Assembly (NCBI RefSeq): GCF_900964775.1
Contig: NC_041829.1
Coordinates: 18,410,715-18,474,714, forward strand
Source of the DNA: Scleropages formosus
Lineage: Eukaryota; Chordata; Actinopteri; Osteoglossiformes; Osteoglossidae
DNA length: 64,000 nucleotides
Reading direction: 5' to 3'
Part shown: one piece after another, positions 1 to 11,907 of the stretch
Position numbering within the stretch: position 1 is the first letter of the stretch
Layout of the letters: every line of letters starts with the position of its first letter
Notes under the pieces: generated by a model
What the model was told of the DNA's origin: nothing
The model's database searches: none
The model's input: the letters and a program-made list of their open reading frames with translations, nothing else
Program-made: the position numbers and the translations under genes

Positions 1-99
1 ATGGATGTTTTTCCTTTCATTGTAACTCTGAACTGCTCTACTTCAGTTCTTAGGTGCTTTAGGTACTTTTTTCAGTTTAACGCCACCCGTTGTTTAATT

Positions 100-212
100 C
101 AACGCACTCGTCTCTGATTGGCTCGCGTTGCTTCCTTAACCGAAAAACACTAGTCACCCTGTTGTTGAAGAACACAGAGCTGTCGGCGAAGGAAAAGACA
201 AAGTCAGCGACA
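100..212 (+). promoter_or_regulatory. Presumed FAS proximal promoter / 5' UTR
   Basis: A reversed CCAAT box (GATTGGCTCG, about 116-125) lies about 90 bp upstream of the proposed FAS ATG at 213. The ATG context GCGACAATG has a purine at -3. No TATA box is evident, which fits the TATA-less FAS promoters known in mammals. Transcription start is not determined. Confidence 0.35.
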
Positions 213-3200
213 ATGTCTCTTTATACAGCGCTTCTCTTTCTGCTGGTACGAACCTCTCTTGTTTTAATTTTGTTTTTGTGTTATACAGCTGCTATTCTTT
301 TGTTGTCGACGAAGCATACGTTTTTGTAAGAGTAGCTGCTGAGTCAGTGTGAGTGCCAGTGTGTGCGGCTCGGATCGCGCTGAGTAACTTTCTCGGCACC
401 TAATGATCTCATCAGTTCAAAAAGAAAAAACTAGTTAAATTCAAAGTGCTCGTAGTAGTCTGCTGACATAACTTATTAAGTGCATAAAAATATACGGATA
501 TATAAATATAATAAAGAAAATAATGGTCAGTTGAGGCCGGGCGGGGCGCGGCGTGTGTTTACTTTCACTTTCACATTTTAACACCAAAAGTTCGAACGTT
601 AGAAAAAGTATTTTTTTTTCTTTTTTTTTGTTTAAAATTTTACAACAACAGGACGTCGTTTTGAAATGTGGGTTAACGCCCTGTTTTGTGGCTCTACGTC
701 GCTACGGTACGTTACGGTATGGTACTTGTCGCTGATGACCATTCATTCGATTTGCTGCAGGTTTCTGAGGTACTGGTCACGCGGGCGTCTCGCGACGGGC
801 CCCCCGGCGCGGACGGGTCGCGTGCTGGCGCGCGACGGAAGCGGCAGGAGTGTCGCTATGGGGATTATAACCACAAGGACAACATCTGCTGCAGCTGCCC
901 TGCTGGTAGGTGTCCTCGGCAAAGTTTGTGCCCAGGAGAATGTGGCAGAGTTGTGAATTTTCCCTCAAAGCAGGAATTTCCCGCCTTTTTGTCTCTTCTT
1001 GTCTCTACACCTGGCTCATTGAGCCACGTGGGCACTGATGGCGGCACACCCTGGCTTTTCCGCCACTCCCTTCCTGCTAAAACATTTCTAAATTCTCCAC
1101 GTTCTTCAAGATCCATAATTAACTGGCCCCCGTGTATATCTGCCCTGTAGCGGGGACAGTGGTAAAATTTCGCCTTTTGCGTTTTCCGCCACGTTTCGGG
1201 CAGCAGAGCCTCTAAACCCAAGATCATTTTTGCACTCACAAAATCTGTCTTCGTTCTGCGATGTCAAAAAACTGGTCTTCGTGGTTGTCTTCTACCGTAC
1301 CTTCTTGATGAGGTATGCAGCCCGCAGAAGGTCCAATCGTAATAATTCATTTTTGAAAACTTAAAACACACACACATACACACATTTTCGGAACCGCTTG
1401 TCCCATACGGGGTCGCGGGGACCCGGAGCCTACACGGTAACACAGGGTGGAAGGCCGGAGGGGGAGGGGACACACCCAGGACGGGACGCCAGTCCGTCGC
1501 AAGGCACCCCAAGCGGGACTCGAACCCCAGACCCACCGGAGAGCAGGACCCAGTCCACCCACTGCGCCACCGCGCCCCCCAAACTTAAAAGAATGCAACC
1601 AATTAAAAAAAAAAAAAAAATCACCGGAACTTTTGCTATAAAGACTATTTCGACAGTGTTTTATGTTTTCAGCAAGTATTCATAGTGGAAGGTGAGGTAT
1701 GAAAAAAAACAGCTTTTGCCTTGAACTGTATCCTCACAGCGAGCCGGGGATGCACGGCTAACATTTTCAGATATTGACGAAAGAAGCACAGGCCGAGTTG
1801 CTGACATGCCGTTGGCCAAGTGGGACAGAGAACCCAGCTGTGAGAAACTTCCCCATTACATAAAAATAAACCTGTGTAAGATCACACTAGTTTGGATTTC
1901 AGAAATGTGCTTTCAGTTACTGCTGAAGCTACATAGAGCTACACAAGTCATGATCAGTTTTTTGCTTCCATGGAGCTACAGAGTTTTAGAGAGGGGAATC
2001 GATCGAAACCGGTTGCAACTGGATGTTCTGAAGCGATACGGCACTCTTTCTGTCATTTACATTGAAATTAATGTAAATGAAGGAAGAGGCATCACTTCGC
2101 TGCACAGGGTTCAAAATGTTAGACATGTAGTATAGTGGTTCGAACTGCATCCTTCTGGGTGCAGAGGCTGCAGGTTCAGATCCCACTTCTTGCTGTAATA
2201 AATGTGGCCAAGCTGCCTGGTCCAGTAAAAAAAAAACTCAGCTGTATAAACTGGCAAATATTTGTAGGTATCTTAACATTATAAGATGCTTTAGAGAAAA
2301 GCATCAGCAAAACGAATAAATGGAATGCTGAAAATTAGAAACAGTAACTTTAGTAGTGCAATCACCACCTCTATTTTTCTTTTTTAAAGGGGAATATGTT
2401 GAAAAACACTGTACTCAGAACAACCCGACCAGCACAAAGTGTCTCAAATGTGATGAAGGATTTTACACCGCATCTAGTAATTCCTTGGAGAGCTGCGAAC
2501 GGTGCCGCTCGTGTAATGAGAACTGTAAGTACTTTATAAACTCATTATTTTTGTCTGTTTGATGTGTGAGTATAGTGTAACATTTGCAGGAAAATAACAT
2601 TTAGGCATATTATCCAATACCATATTTATCTAGTCTAACTGTAGAATACTATGTGGTGTAAAGAATAAGATCCAAGAGAAATGAAGGCCTTATCCGAAGG
2701 GTTATCAGTTAAAATTTATTTGGTACATTTTGATATATAGAATAATCACAGACTGACCAAGAAGACCTGTCAGTCCTCTTGCTGAACCCTTTATAAAAAT
2801 AGGGAAAATGTATAATTAAGAAAAGTTGAAGTAGTAGTAAAAGTAAAAAAGCAAACCCTAAGTTGACAGATACTGATGTTATGGTGAAGCCAGTATTAAA
2901 ATGCCATCTTACTCAGACATTGTGTTAAGATACAGTTTTTAGGAATAAATTCACTGTCATTATTTTATTGTTGGTCACAAAAGATATTATTGAAATTTCT
3001 TGTAGTGCTTCAGGAAGTGGAGATCAATTGTACTTACACTAAGAATGCAGAGTGTAAATGTATGGAAGGACACTACTGTGCCGAACATGAATGCAAAAGC
3101 TGTTTGCCTTGTGACAAGTAAGTTCAAACCTTCAAATAATTTTTAATGTTTAATGGTATTTAATGAGGGTGCATACTGTATAAACAGAATAGTATAATAA

Positions 3201-6200
3201 CATAGTAATAGTATTCTCTTTATACAGTGTGCACCCTCATAATAAATAGAATTTGGAATGGATATTTTTTACTTTTAGCTACATATAATTAAAAATATAA
3301 ATTCACACAGCAGCAGATCTTAAAACTTATTGACTGTAGCAGGTGTATACTACATAGACAGTGCAGGAGTACTATTCTTACACGTAATCCAATTTGTAAA
3401 GGTAATTTTAATGTTTTCGAGGTGATGCATAGAAATATATGTACATGTCGGAGTGCTGAGAATAATATGACCTTTAAAATATGAGTTTATGTGACAGTGT
3501 TACGACATTTTCTTTCATTCGTCTAGGGATGTAGATTTATATAAGATTTATATTTACTAGTTTTGGAACGCTACAGCCTGAGGACCAGAAACAAAACAAA
3601 ACCATCGCCGGAGCTGCCCATAGCAGTCCGGTGAAAAAGTTCAACTCGCTTTGTTATAAGAACATGTAAATGGTGATAGGCATTTGTGTTTTTACCATGC
3701 AGTTATTTAAATTTCTATAAGTTTAGGGATGTTGGCCGCAGATAAGGGTTTTGTTTTGTTTATTGTATGTACCAGTTCTCTTCCTAAACATGCAGTATGC
3801 TCTCTTCCTCTCCAAAGGTGTGACGGCCGTAAGATTGTACAACCGTGCACAAATAAAAGTAACACTATCTGTGAACGTCAGGGTAAGTATACAGTCAAAT
3901 GCTCTTTGCATGTATGTCTGCACAGTGGTTTGCAGTACTAATAAAAGCCAAGCTCCTGTTGAGTGACACGCAACTCATTCACAATGGTAATGTACTAATA
4001 TTGACCAACAGATGGAAACGCCAGGTTTAATGGTCCCCATCCCATACATGTGATGTGTCCCAATGGATATGTCAGGGCCATTCTCATGTATACACACTGA
4101 ACCTTTAGATCAAGTTTACATGACAGGTGCACCTTTGGTAGACAACAGGCTTTTGGGACGAAAGAGCAACAGTGCCTTTGCAAAAACACAATGAGCAAAA
4201 TGTGGCATGGAATAGGGTAACTTTAAGGAATCAGACCGAACCAGCAAGAGACTTTTTTAATCTGTCTTGCATCATGAAAAGTAAAACTCTTTAAAACTAA
4301 ACGTGACACGGCACCGGAGAAAGTTTCTACGAACATTTACCAAGGAGGCCCAAGTCCTTTGGTGGATTCAGGGATACAAGTGGATGGCGGCGAAGAGAGC
4401 GAACTCTTGATTGATGATCAAGGCCATACGTAGCAGAGGTGTCTGGTAATTAATATTTTTAGTGGGGTATGCATTATTGTTTTGAGACTGTTTACACCAG
4501 TGGTGTCAAACTCATTTTATACCGCAACCTGAGTCATGAATGAACGTTCATGGAGCCTGCTGAAGGCCGGTTTTGTGCATCATGCTTGTGTAATAATAGA
4601 GAGAATGACTAAACAGTGGCCATCTCATCCCACAGTGGTCATCCCTTGTGGAAATCTTGGAGTCCCGCTTGAAATAAATTGCTGTTATATAATTAAATTC
4701 ACTGATGTTTTTCTTGGAGACGATGGATAAATTGTGGGATTCAGATAAGAGACTTGCTGTATTTTGTTGGGCCCAAAATCCCAATTTTAAACTATTGCAC
4801 ATTGTTTTTAGAACAGAATTTTAGAATATTCACTACATTTTTACTTCAGTTTTATCGGTAAATTTCAAGCGAGGTGGCATAACACAGAGCAATTGAGCCA
4901 AATTCATACAGTGTCACGTACGAACAGGCAATGACATGGATTTTCAGACAACTTCTGTTTGTATTTCCATCGGTCCTGTGCGGGGAAGCTGGAGATGTGC
5001 CTCTGACTTTGTGCTCCATTCCAAAGCAGATGATCCAGCGTTCTACAAAGTGCATCTTTTTTGTTCCGTTTCCCCCACAACTGTACATTCATGTGTGCAT
5101 AACAGAAAAACTGTCTTTGTTTATATTTGAAATTCTGATTATCTTTCTTTTTCTTTCAGATCAGAGAACAGATCACAGTACCGCCATTGCTGTTGCTTTT
5201 GCAGTTCTTATAATTTTAATTGCATTACTATCAATGGCTTGGTGTATTTGGAAAAAAAAATGTACAAGTAAGTACCTCAGTTTAAAAAACGCTGACAGAT
5301 GAAGTAGCTTCACTGACCTGTGGATTTTTTAATACTATTAATTCTCTTTTTTTTCTACTTTTTAAAATGCTAAAGGAGGTCCTCTACAGCCTCCAGACGA
5401 ACCCGATGAGTATGATAAGGTACGGTATTCATGTCCTTCACTACACAAATGGTACCAAAACACCAAACACTGAAACACTGGAAATGACTGGTGCATTTTT
5501 GTATGCATATTTAGTAGATTCCCATATTTTCATTCCTATTCACTGTTGTTGTTATTTTCAAGGCCTTTCTAAGGGGGAAGATGTCTTTTCGGCGCTAAAA
5601 AAGGGCTCCTCAAACTGTTTTATTTCACAGGGAACAATTTATAAATTTAACAATTGTTTGTAATCATCACTGACTATAAAAGCACTCTGTAGTGATGGCA
5701 CTGAACATTTAATTTACTTATTTTTCTATTTTATTCTAGATGAACCCTCTTCTGAGAGGTTAGTATAATTAATTCTTCTCAAAATATTTTAAATTATTGT
5801 CTTTGAACTCATCTTCAGGGTGTTATATTTGTTTCAATCTTCTCTGCTTGTTCAATAGTAAAGTGCTATTTATTTCAGTATTAGCCATGTTAATATTCTA
5901 ATATATAATAACACTGTGCAGACAACAGTGGGTTTTGCTTGTGAAGTTTTTGTTTAATATTGAAGAATGCCAAGGCAAGTAGGGATGTATAAATGGATAT
6001 TGAGCAGCTAATATCTTGGGATTCTATGTTCTGTCACAGATATTGACCTCAGCCCCCACCTTTACACTATTGTGGATGAACTTGGACACAAGACGGTCAA
6101 AGAATTAGCTATTCGAAGCGGGATCGCACAGGCCACAATCGATATGCACGTCGACAGCTATCCGAATAACATACGGGAGCAGTGCTACAACATACTGAAG

Positions 6201-6341
6201 GACTGGTATGAAAGGCAGGGTCTTGAAAATGCCTGCAATGTGTTAAATAACGAGCTCAGGAAAATGGGCCAGAAAACATCTGCAGACAAACTAATCCAAA
6301 CATTTAGCAAACACGTTAATAAAAACAAGGAGTCGGCTTGA
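213..6341 (+). CDS. fas: FAS death receptor (TNFRSF6/CD95), nine coding exons
   Basis: Coding exons read as 213-245, 761-905, 2390-2524, 3006-3117, 3818-3882, 5160-5267, 5376-5419, 5740-5758 and 6040-6341. All junctions are GT-AG with matching phases and give 320 aa (human 335). FAS binds FAS ligand at the cell surface and recruits FADD and caspase-8 through its death domain. Exon 1 gives a hydrophobic MSLYTALLFLL signal start, split where human FAS is split. Exons 2-5 encode cysteine-rich TNFR repeats (CCSCPAG, CKCMEGHYC, CTNKSNTIC). Exon 6 is the membrane exon (TM about residues 171-194, then KKKC, a possible palmitoylation cysteine). Exons 7-8 are a short linker. Exon 9 is a complete death domain starting DIDLS (human DVDLS) and ending with TGA at 6339. 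The N-terminal stretch before CRD1 is unusually Arg/Gly-rich and GC-rich. Exon 1 and the 19-nt exon 8 are the least certain parts. Confidence 0.9.
1364..1580 (-). repeat. GT-tailed tRNA-derived SINE (family 1) in FAS intron 2
   Basis: On the minus strand it reads as a tRNA-like head (A box near TGGCGCAGTGGGT, B box GGTTCGAGTCC), a body containing GGACTGGCGTCCCGTCCTGG and ending GACAAGCGGTTC, then a (TG)n tail. At least a dozen copies of the same element occur in this window. Well preserved, so probably young. Confidence 0.85.
2122..2335 (+). repeat. tRNA-derived SINE with L2-like tail (family 2) in FAS intron 2
   Basis: Begins with a tRNA-like head (TAGTATAGTGGTTCGAACTG, then GCAGGTTCAGATCCCAC) and ends with the GCTTTAGAGAAAAGCATCAGC...AATAAATG tail found in other copies here. 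Older and more diverged than family 1. Confidence 0.65.
3153..3250. repeat. Short inverted repeat (hairpin/MITE-like) in FAS intron 4
   Basis: ATGAGGGTGCATACTGTATA at about 3163 is the near-perfect reverse complement of TATACAGTGTGCACCCTCAT at 3221-3240. The flanks (TATTTAAT / AATAAATA, AGAATA / TATTCT) extend the pairing to arms of roughly 35 bp around a short AT-rich loop. Confidence 0.7.
4497..4540. mobile_element. Possible hAT-type MITE terminus
   Basis: CAGTGGTGTCAAACTCATTT resembles the CAGGGGTGTCAAACTCAT terminus common to non-autonomous hAT elements. No matching second terminus was found in FAS intron 5, so this is at best a fragment. Confidence 0.3.
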
Positions 6342-7630
6342 ATAAAATTTGAAGGGATGATCATGACTGCCCCTGCAAGAGTACATCATCCAGAACTCAT
6401 CACTCTTCTGTTACTGGAATTGAGAGCATCACCCACTGGGCCCGCGGGTCATGGCTCCCTCCCTCTGCATCCCGGAGTTATCTGAGAAGCACAGTGATGC
6501 TCAGTTGAATCCGTTGTCACATGAGTTGGTTAACACAGTTTTACAGATTCTGGATACATGAACTGAACACTAAATGTGCAGTAACTGCATGATGTTCTGG
6601 ATTAAGGCCCTTTGTTTAAAAAAAAAAAAAAAAAAAAGAGACTCAAAACACATCTCCTAAAGGTCCACTCCTCTTCTGATCATCCTCAAAGGTTCAAGAA
6701 TTAGTCCAGCACCCTCTGTTGAACCTGACACATGATCCAGCATTGAAATTACACTTCATACTTTCTCTTTTGTATTACTTTCTTTGTAAACATGCTTGGC
6801 ACTTCTGTTTTTTTTAATGCATTTTAAAAATTCCCTTTCCCTTACTGTACTGCTGATGTTATTTGCACATATTCTTTATACTTGAAGGCTCTGTTGTTAT
6901 AATTCAATTGGGCTTAAGAATATACATTGAATGGCTTGATTTAAAATGTGCAATAAGTGTTTAAAATGTGTTTTTTCCAAAGTAAAGTTGTTTTTCTGAA
7001 TTTCGCACAGTCATGTTTTCTTGGAGGAGACGAGAGACGAGACTCATTCTCCCACTGAAGAAACTTTGTCCAATTTGGTAATTTTGTGGCAGATGAGTAA
7101 TAAGAGGGATTGCAGAGTTACACACACAGATGATGGTTACAACACGGGAAAGCATTCATTTGTGTTCGAAGGACACGTGTCCACTTTGGGAGGACTCGGG
7201 ATCCTTCATCTTTTACACGGTCGATGTGCTCCGGCACAGCCTGCACCGTGCAGTGCTGATGAGCAGCTTGAGTAAGGGCCCGGATGAGTCTCTTTTACTT
7301 TGGGCCTTATATAGATGTGCCAGTAGCAGGTAGAACTCCAAGATGATACCCGTGGATCACTTCAGGCATTCTCAGGATGGCCGTAGTCACACGCTCCGGG
7401 TTCTGCGAGTTTCTGTGAACCGTGTATCTCCATCCATGTCGGATGTCCTTGTCCCTGCATTCATGGAGCCTTGGTCAGTATGGTACTTCGACTGGACGAA
7501 GGAGATGAATTTCAGAAATCCATTACGCAATTAGCACTGTGTCACCCATTCAGAGAGAGAGAGACAAAAAAAAAAATCATCATGGTCGAATATGCAATAA
7601 TAGAACAAAGTTACAAAAATTATTTAAGTC
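6342..7630. other. FAS 3' UTR and flank, no further gene seen
   Basis: AT-rich sequence following the FAS stop, with a poly-A run near 6620. An AATAAA overlaps the stop region (about 6340) and is too close to serve for a normal 3' UTR. No convincing exon was seen; open frames here are short and unsupported. Confidence 0.5.
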
Positions 7631-7750
7631 GTGTATCTAGAAGTCACCTTGGTGAATAAGGAGTGTGGGCTGATAAGACTACATAGAGTTCATTGGAAGT
7701 CGCTTTGGAGAAAAGCATCTGATTCTGCTAAATATATAAATGTAAATGCA
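7631..7750 (+). repeat. V-SINE (DANA/HE1-like) 3' fragment
   Basis: Carries only the 3' part of family 3: GGTGAATAAGG..GTGTGGGCTGATAA, then ACATAGAGTTCATTGGAAGT and GCTTTGGAGAAAAGCATCTG, ending AAATGTAAATG. The same tail occurs in fuller copies at 9325, 24483 and 56441. Confidence 0.65.
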
Positions 7751-7819
7751 TTTCCGCTGGGGACAGGCCGAAGTAGGACAGGAAGGTACGTCGGTCACAC
7801 TTTGGTGGTGATGACATAG

Positions 7820-7965
7820 CACCGATAGCAAGGAAACAAGGAGTCAGCATACACCCGCTGACCTCTCTTACTGAGGAAGTGTCAAAACCCTCCTTTCCAT
7901 CATTATTCAGTGTCACTAATTCTGCTCTGATCGCATTACTCATGTTAATAATCATGTGCGCCAAA
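7820..7965 (+). repeat. Unidentified dispersed repeat, copy 1
   Basis: Shares CCGCTGACCT, then TGAGGAAGTGTCA, ATTATTCA and ATAATCATGTG in the same order with a second copy at 8945-9060, about 1.1 kb downstream in the same orientation. Family not recognised. Confidence 0.55.
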
Positions 7966-8044
7966 TATGGCTGTATGGCTTGTGAATTTCTATGAGGGCC
8001 AGACAATTCCTCTACTGGTGTAAATGCAATTTACACATGTAGGC

Positions 8045-8790
8045 AATAACAGAGTAAATGTAACTTATTACTTGTATTTAAGTACATGTTTGGACAAAAT
8101 GTACATTGCAGACTAATGTCTGGCATCAGTACTTTTCACTTTTACTTGGCTACATTTGCAAAGAAAAAATTACTTGTACTCCATTACATACTATAATTTT
8201 TTTTTTTACTTTTGATTTTTTCCCAGTAGATGATGATAAAACCTCCTTGCTCTCAGCTGTCCTCTGAAGTTTTCATTACCTGTCATTGATTCTGACCAAT
8301 CAAGTTTATTGCTGTGTTTTGTCCCACCATCATTCAAGTTCAAGTGGCATTAGAGCGAAGTAAAAAATATTTATCTAAGTTTAATCTTTTTTTATAAGAA
8401 TGTGTCTAAAAGCCGAGGTGGCCGCATGGGAATTATAGAAGTGCTGGACGCCGGATTCATCAAACACAAAACGGGCCATAATGCTCACAAAACCGAAATG
8501 AGAACGTAAGTTCTTCAGAGAAAACACCAAACACAAATCAAACCAGGCACAAAAACAGCCAAAATTACGGGAAAACGGCCCCTGCAGCATTAACAAACTG
8601 TTTGTTCTAGGGAGCTCTCCCACTTCCCTGCTGTTTCTCTCCAAGGTCTCCTCCTCGGAATCCTCAGTCCAGCTGCAATAAGTAAATTGTTATAAATTTT
8701 TGGACGAGTGTTTACTTTTACTTAATTAATTACATTGTTGAAGGGAACGGTTCTTTTTCTTGCGTACCGTGTTTCGTTACTCTATCCGTC
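8045..8790. mobile_element. Possible decayed non-autonomous hAT-like element
   Basis: The left part (GTAACTTATTACTTGTATTT, ACTTTTACTTGGCTACATTT) resembles termini of fish hAT-type elements. The right part (TGTTTACTTTTACTTAATTA) is a rough inverted counterpart. No transposase frame was seen. Boundaries are approximate. Confidence 0.3.
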
Positions 8791-8944
8791 TCTGATCATT
8801 TACAACTGTAGAGTGTGGTGGGTACCTGCCAATGATCTTTGCTTTTCACTAGTACACTCATGCTGGGTATGAAAAGCAAGCATCACTTATGAGTGACCCC
8901 TGTTTTTTGCTTTTGTGGTCAGTGACATTCCTGGGGTTATGACA

Positions 8945-9060
8945 CTGATACCCCGGAAGCAAGATGTAAGTGTGAATCCGCTGACCTTTCTCAGTGAGGA
9001 AGTGTCATATCAGTCCACTCCTTTATTATTCACTATAATCATGTGACTTGCTAGTAATCA
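8945..9060 (+). repeat. Unidentified dispersed repeat, copy 2
   Basis: Second copy of the repeat at 7820-7965, with the same block order and orientation (CCGCTGACCTTTCTCAGTGA, GGAAGTGTCA, ATAATCATGTGA). The pair brackets the possible hAT-like segment. Confidence 0.55.
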
Positions 9061-9324
9061 GACACTAAAAATTATTGTACGGTATGATAACAGCTGTGAA
9101 GACCAGAAAACTCCACTACTAGTGTGTATGTTTTTTACTTTGACTTTTGCATCCAAAAACAGCAGCTCTAACTACTATACTTTCAGCTGCCCCCCCTAGG
9201 AGTGACTTGATATATAATCCCATTAATCGAAAAATTTCGATATGTTTAGAGTGGACAGTAGAGAGTGAGAATGAGGAACATGTGAATTTCTCCATGTCAC
9301 TTGCATTTGAAAACCAAGCCAATG

Positions 9325-9665
9325 TCGCTGAGACACGCTGTCTCGCAACGCCTGGATGGTGCGAGAGGATGTAGATTCGCTCAGTCTGTGTGGAGTTTGC
9401 ATGGTCTCCCCGTGTCTGCGTGGGTTTCCTCCAGGTGCTCTGGTTTCCCCCCACACTCCAAAGGCATGCTGTTCAGGTTCACCCATAGTGTGTGAGTGAC
9501 AGAGAGAGTGTGTGTTCCACTGATGTATGGAGGAGTGACCCAGTGTAAGTAGTGCATCTAGCAGTGTAAATCACTGCGGTGAATAAGGTGTGTGGCTGAC
9601 AACACTACATAGAGTTCATTGGAAGTTGATTTGGAGAAAAGTGTCTGATAAATAAATAAATGTTA
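9325..9665 (+). repeat. V-SINE-like element (DANA/HE1 type, family 3)
   Basis: Contains the core typical of the DANA/HE1 V-SINE group: GTGTGGAGTTTGCATGGTCT, GTGTCTGCGTGGGTTTCC and CTCCAAAGGCATGCTGTTCA. The tail is ACATAGAGTTCATTGGAAGT ... AATAAATAAATG. Full-length or nearly so. Confidence 0.75.
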
Positions 9666-10489
9666 ATATAAGTGGGGATGTACAGTAACTGCAGTAATAG
9701 TACAGTAACTGTCGGAGCAATTCGCAAGGCGGACACTAGGGGGCAACCTCATTTCCCTCCATTCAATGACAGGTTGTACAGTACAGTACTTAGAACCTTA
9801 CAAGTGTAACATTTATTCATTTATTTTAAAAAGTATCACATGCAATAATGGATTTGTCGACACGACACATTAAATTTATCGAAGTATCGATACGGAACTG
9901 GCGTCTCCTTTGAATATACGTATGACAACACGAAACGTGCGTGTTCAGGCAGCCGCCGGTGTATGTGCGTTATTACTAGTATGTAAATTATTGCATTTAG
10001 TTCGCCTGATACAAGTATCATAAATAAATTCAAATGAAAATATAACATGTAAGTCCGGTGCTGAAACATTGCAAATCTTTCAGATACGGGTTTCAAACAG
10101 TTTTCCAAATATTTGACTGTGGTGGTGTGATTTTAAACGTGTAGCAGCAGTATAATTTGCCGTAAATAAATTGTGGCCTAATAAATGTTTATTTACGGGC
10201 CGGATTTGTGATTAAGGATATGGACCGACACTGAAGGTTTTGAGTTCGAGTCCCAGAGAGGACCCTCTTTGATGGATTTCGCACTGCTTTAAAACTTTGA
10301 ATGCTTTTGCTTATATACACTTCACTTGTACATTCTATAATATCCAGTATAACATATAAATTTATCTTCGGGATAAATGTTTGAGATTTTGTAAGCAAGT
10401 GGCGTTTCCCCATCATGCGGTAACTTTCGCTTCGTCACCGCGGTATTTCCATTCGCTTTTCCTCGTGCTTTTCCTGCCTAGACTAAGCT

Positions 10490-10525
10490 GATAAAAAAAA
10501 AAAACGCTCTTTCCTTCCTTTTATT

Positions 10526-10564
<39 letters not shown>

Positions 10565-10565
10565 A
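10490..10565. repeat. Low-complexity poly-A/poly-T tract
   Basis: Adjacent homopolymer runs (A, then T, then a long A run at about 10530-10560). No retroposon body could be attached to them. Confidence 0.7.
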
Positions 10566-10780
10566 AAGCATGCGTGTGTGTATGCTCTCTCTGCTCTGGC
10601 AGCAGGTCCAAACACCACCTCAGTCAGCGCCAGAGGAATTGCGCTGTTTATTCAGCACTTTCCTGCCTTTTTTTTTTTTTAAATATCTTTGGTAGTTAAC
10701 CAGGGCTGAAAAGTAAATTGAACACTTTTACTGGAGGGTCACGTGGCTCCTGCGTAGAAATCCCCTATTTGCTCTCCGGA

Positions 10781-10846
10781 CCCATATTTGGCCACAGGAT
10801 ATTAGCGCCTCGACCGGAAGAGGAACCCAAATATGGCCGTAACGGG
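10781..10846 (+). promoter_or_regulatory. CArG/ETS-like module, copy 1
   Basis: Two perfect CArG (SRF) boxes, CCATATTTGG at 10782-10791 and CCAAATATGG at 10827-10836, with an ETS-type CCGGAAG at 10814-10820 between them. The stretch 10802-10845 recurs almost unchanged at 11908-11951. CArG plus nearby ETS is the known layout of SRF/TCF response elements. Whether this is a regulatory element or part of a repeat family is unknown. Confidence 0.45.
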
Positions 10847-11199
10847 GCGCGCGAGACCGTGGTCGTTCTCCATGTTCTTCGGCCTCGCGCGGCACCACTT
10901 TTTGTTCGCAAAGTCAATGTCAATGTCAGTTTCACAGTGGAATAACAATTAAACATTGCAGTACGTTCACAGTACACAATGAATACGCCTTCCCCAAAGC
11001 GCCCAGAGTACAAAATAACGCTTTATTTCACACGAGACACGAGTGTCGCAAAGCGTAGCTTCTTTCTTTGAATAGATAGCACCATTTTCACCATGTACAA
11101 AAAAAGATTCTGTTTCAGTCCTGGTAATTTTACTGAAACGTCTGTTTTCCTGGCGCTCGGTTTGCAGAGCTGAGATCTCTTAGTGTTATTCGGCGTCTT

Positions 11200-11680
11200 G
11201 AGCGGCACGATGGCCGAGCAGGTGGTCTTGTTGGTGCCTCAGAAGAAGTCCCGGGTTGTAGGTTTCGGCCCGACTCTGTAGTCCACCTCTATCTGCGTGG
11301 CGTTCCCACGTTCTCCTCATTCGTGCGGCTTTTCTTCCGTGCGTTGATTTCCTCCCATCCTGGACGCGTAGGGACGTCGTGTCCGGGACTTTGCCTTCAG
11401 ACGCGTTCGAATCGAGCTCGGCCCGCGTGGCGTTTACCCGTTCGCCCTGCGTCTGTGTGGCTTTCCTCGGGGTGCTCTGGTTTTCTCCCACAGTCCATAG
11501 ATGTGTTTCAGGCGACTCGAAATTGTGGCGGCTAAGCTGTCACGTGCTGTGTGAATGAGCGTGTGCGATTGCTGTGCGATGGACTGGCGTCCACGTCGAA
11601 TCTTGCCTCACGCCCCGATAGGCTCCGTGCCACCATGGTCCTGCTCTGGATAAGCGGTTACATTTGCATTTATTCACTTT
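11200..11680 (+). repeat. Diverged SINE/V-SINE-like composite
   Basis: Shows TGCGTCTGTGTGGCTTTCCT, GGTGCTCTGGTTTTCTCCCA and, further on, GCGATGGACTGGCGTCC and CTCTGGATAAGCGGTTA, phrases typical of fish tRNA-SINE bodies. The head region near 11205-11280 looks tRNA-like. It is longer than family 3 copies here and probably contains a duplication or a second element. Confidence 0.5.
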
Positions 11681-11907
11681 TCTCGCGTTTCTCCAAACGT
11701 ACATCACAGAGAAAAGTAGAACGAGTGCATTTCATCGCTTACTTATAATGAATGATTGAACGAAAGAATCTAAGGACATGTAGATCTTAGGTGTCATTAA
11801 TGGGTGTCTTGTGATGGTCCGGTGTGCCTTCCAGAGTACCCTGTTCCTCACCGCGTTCTTCCCAGGAGGGGCTATGGACCACTGCGCCTCTGCATCGGAT
11901 GTGTGGT

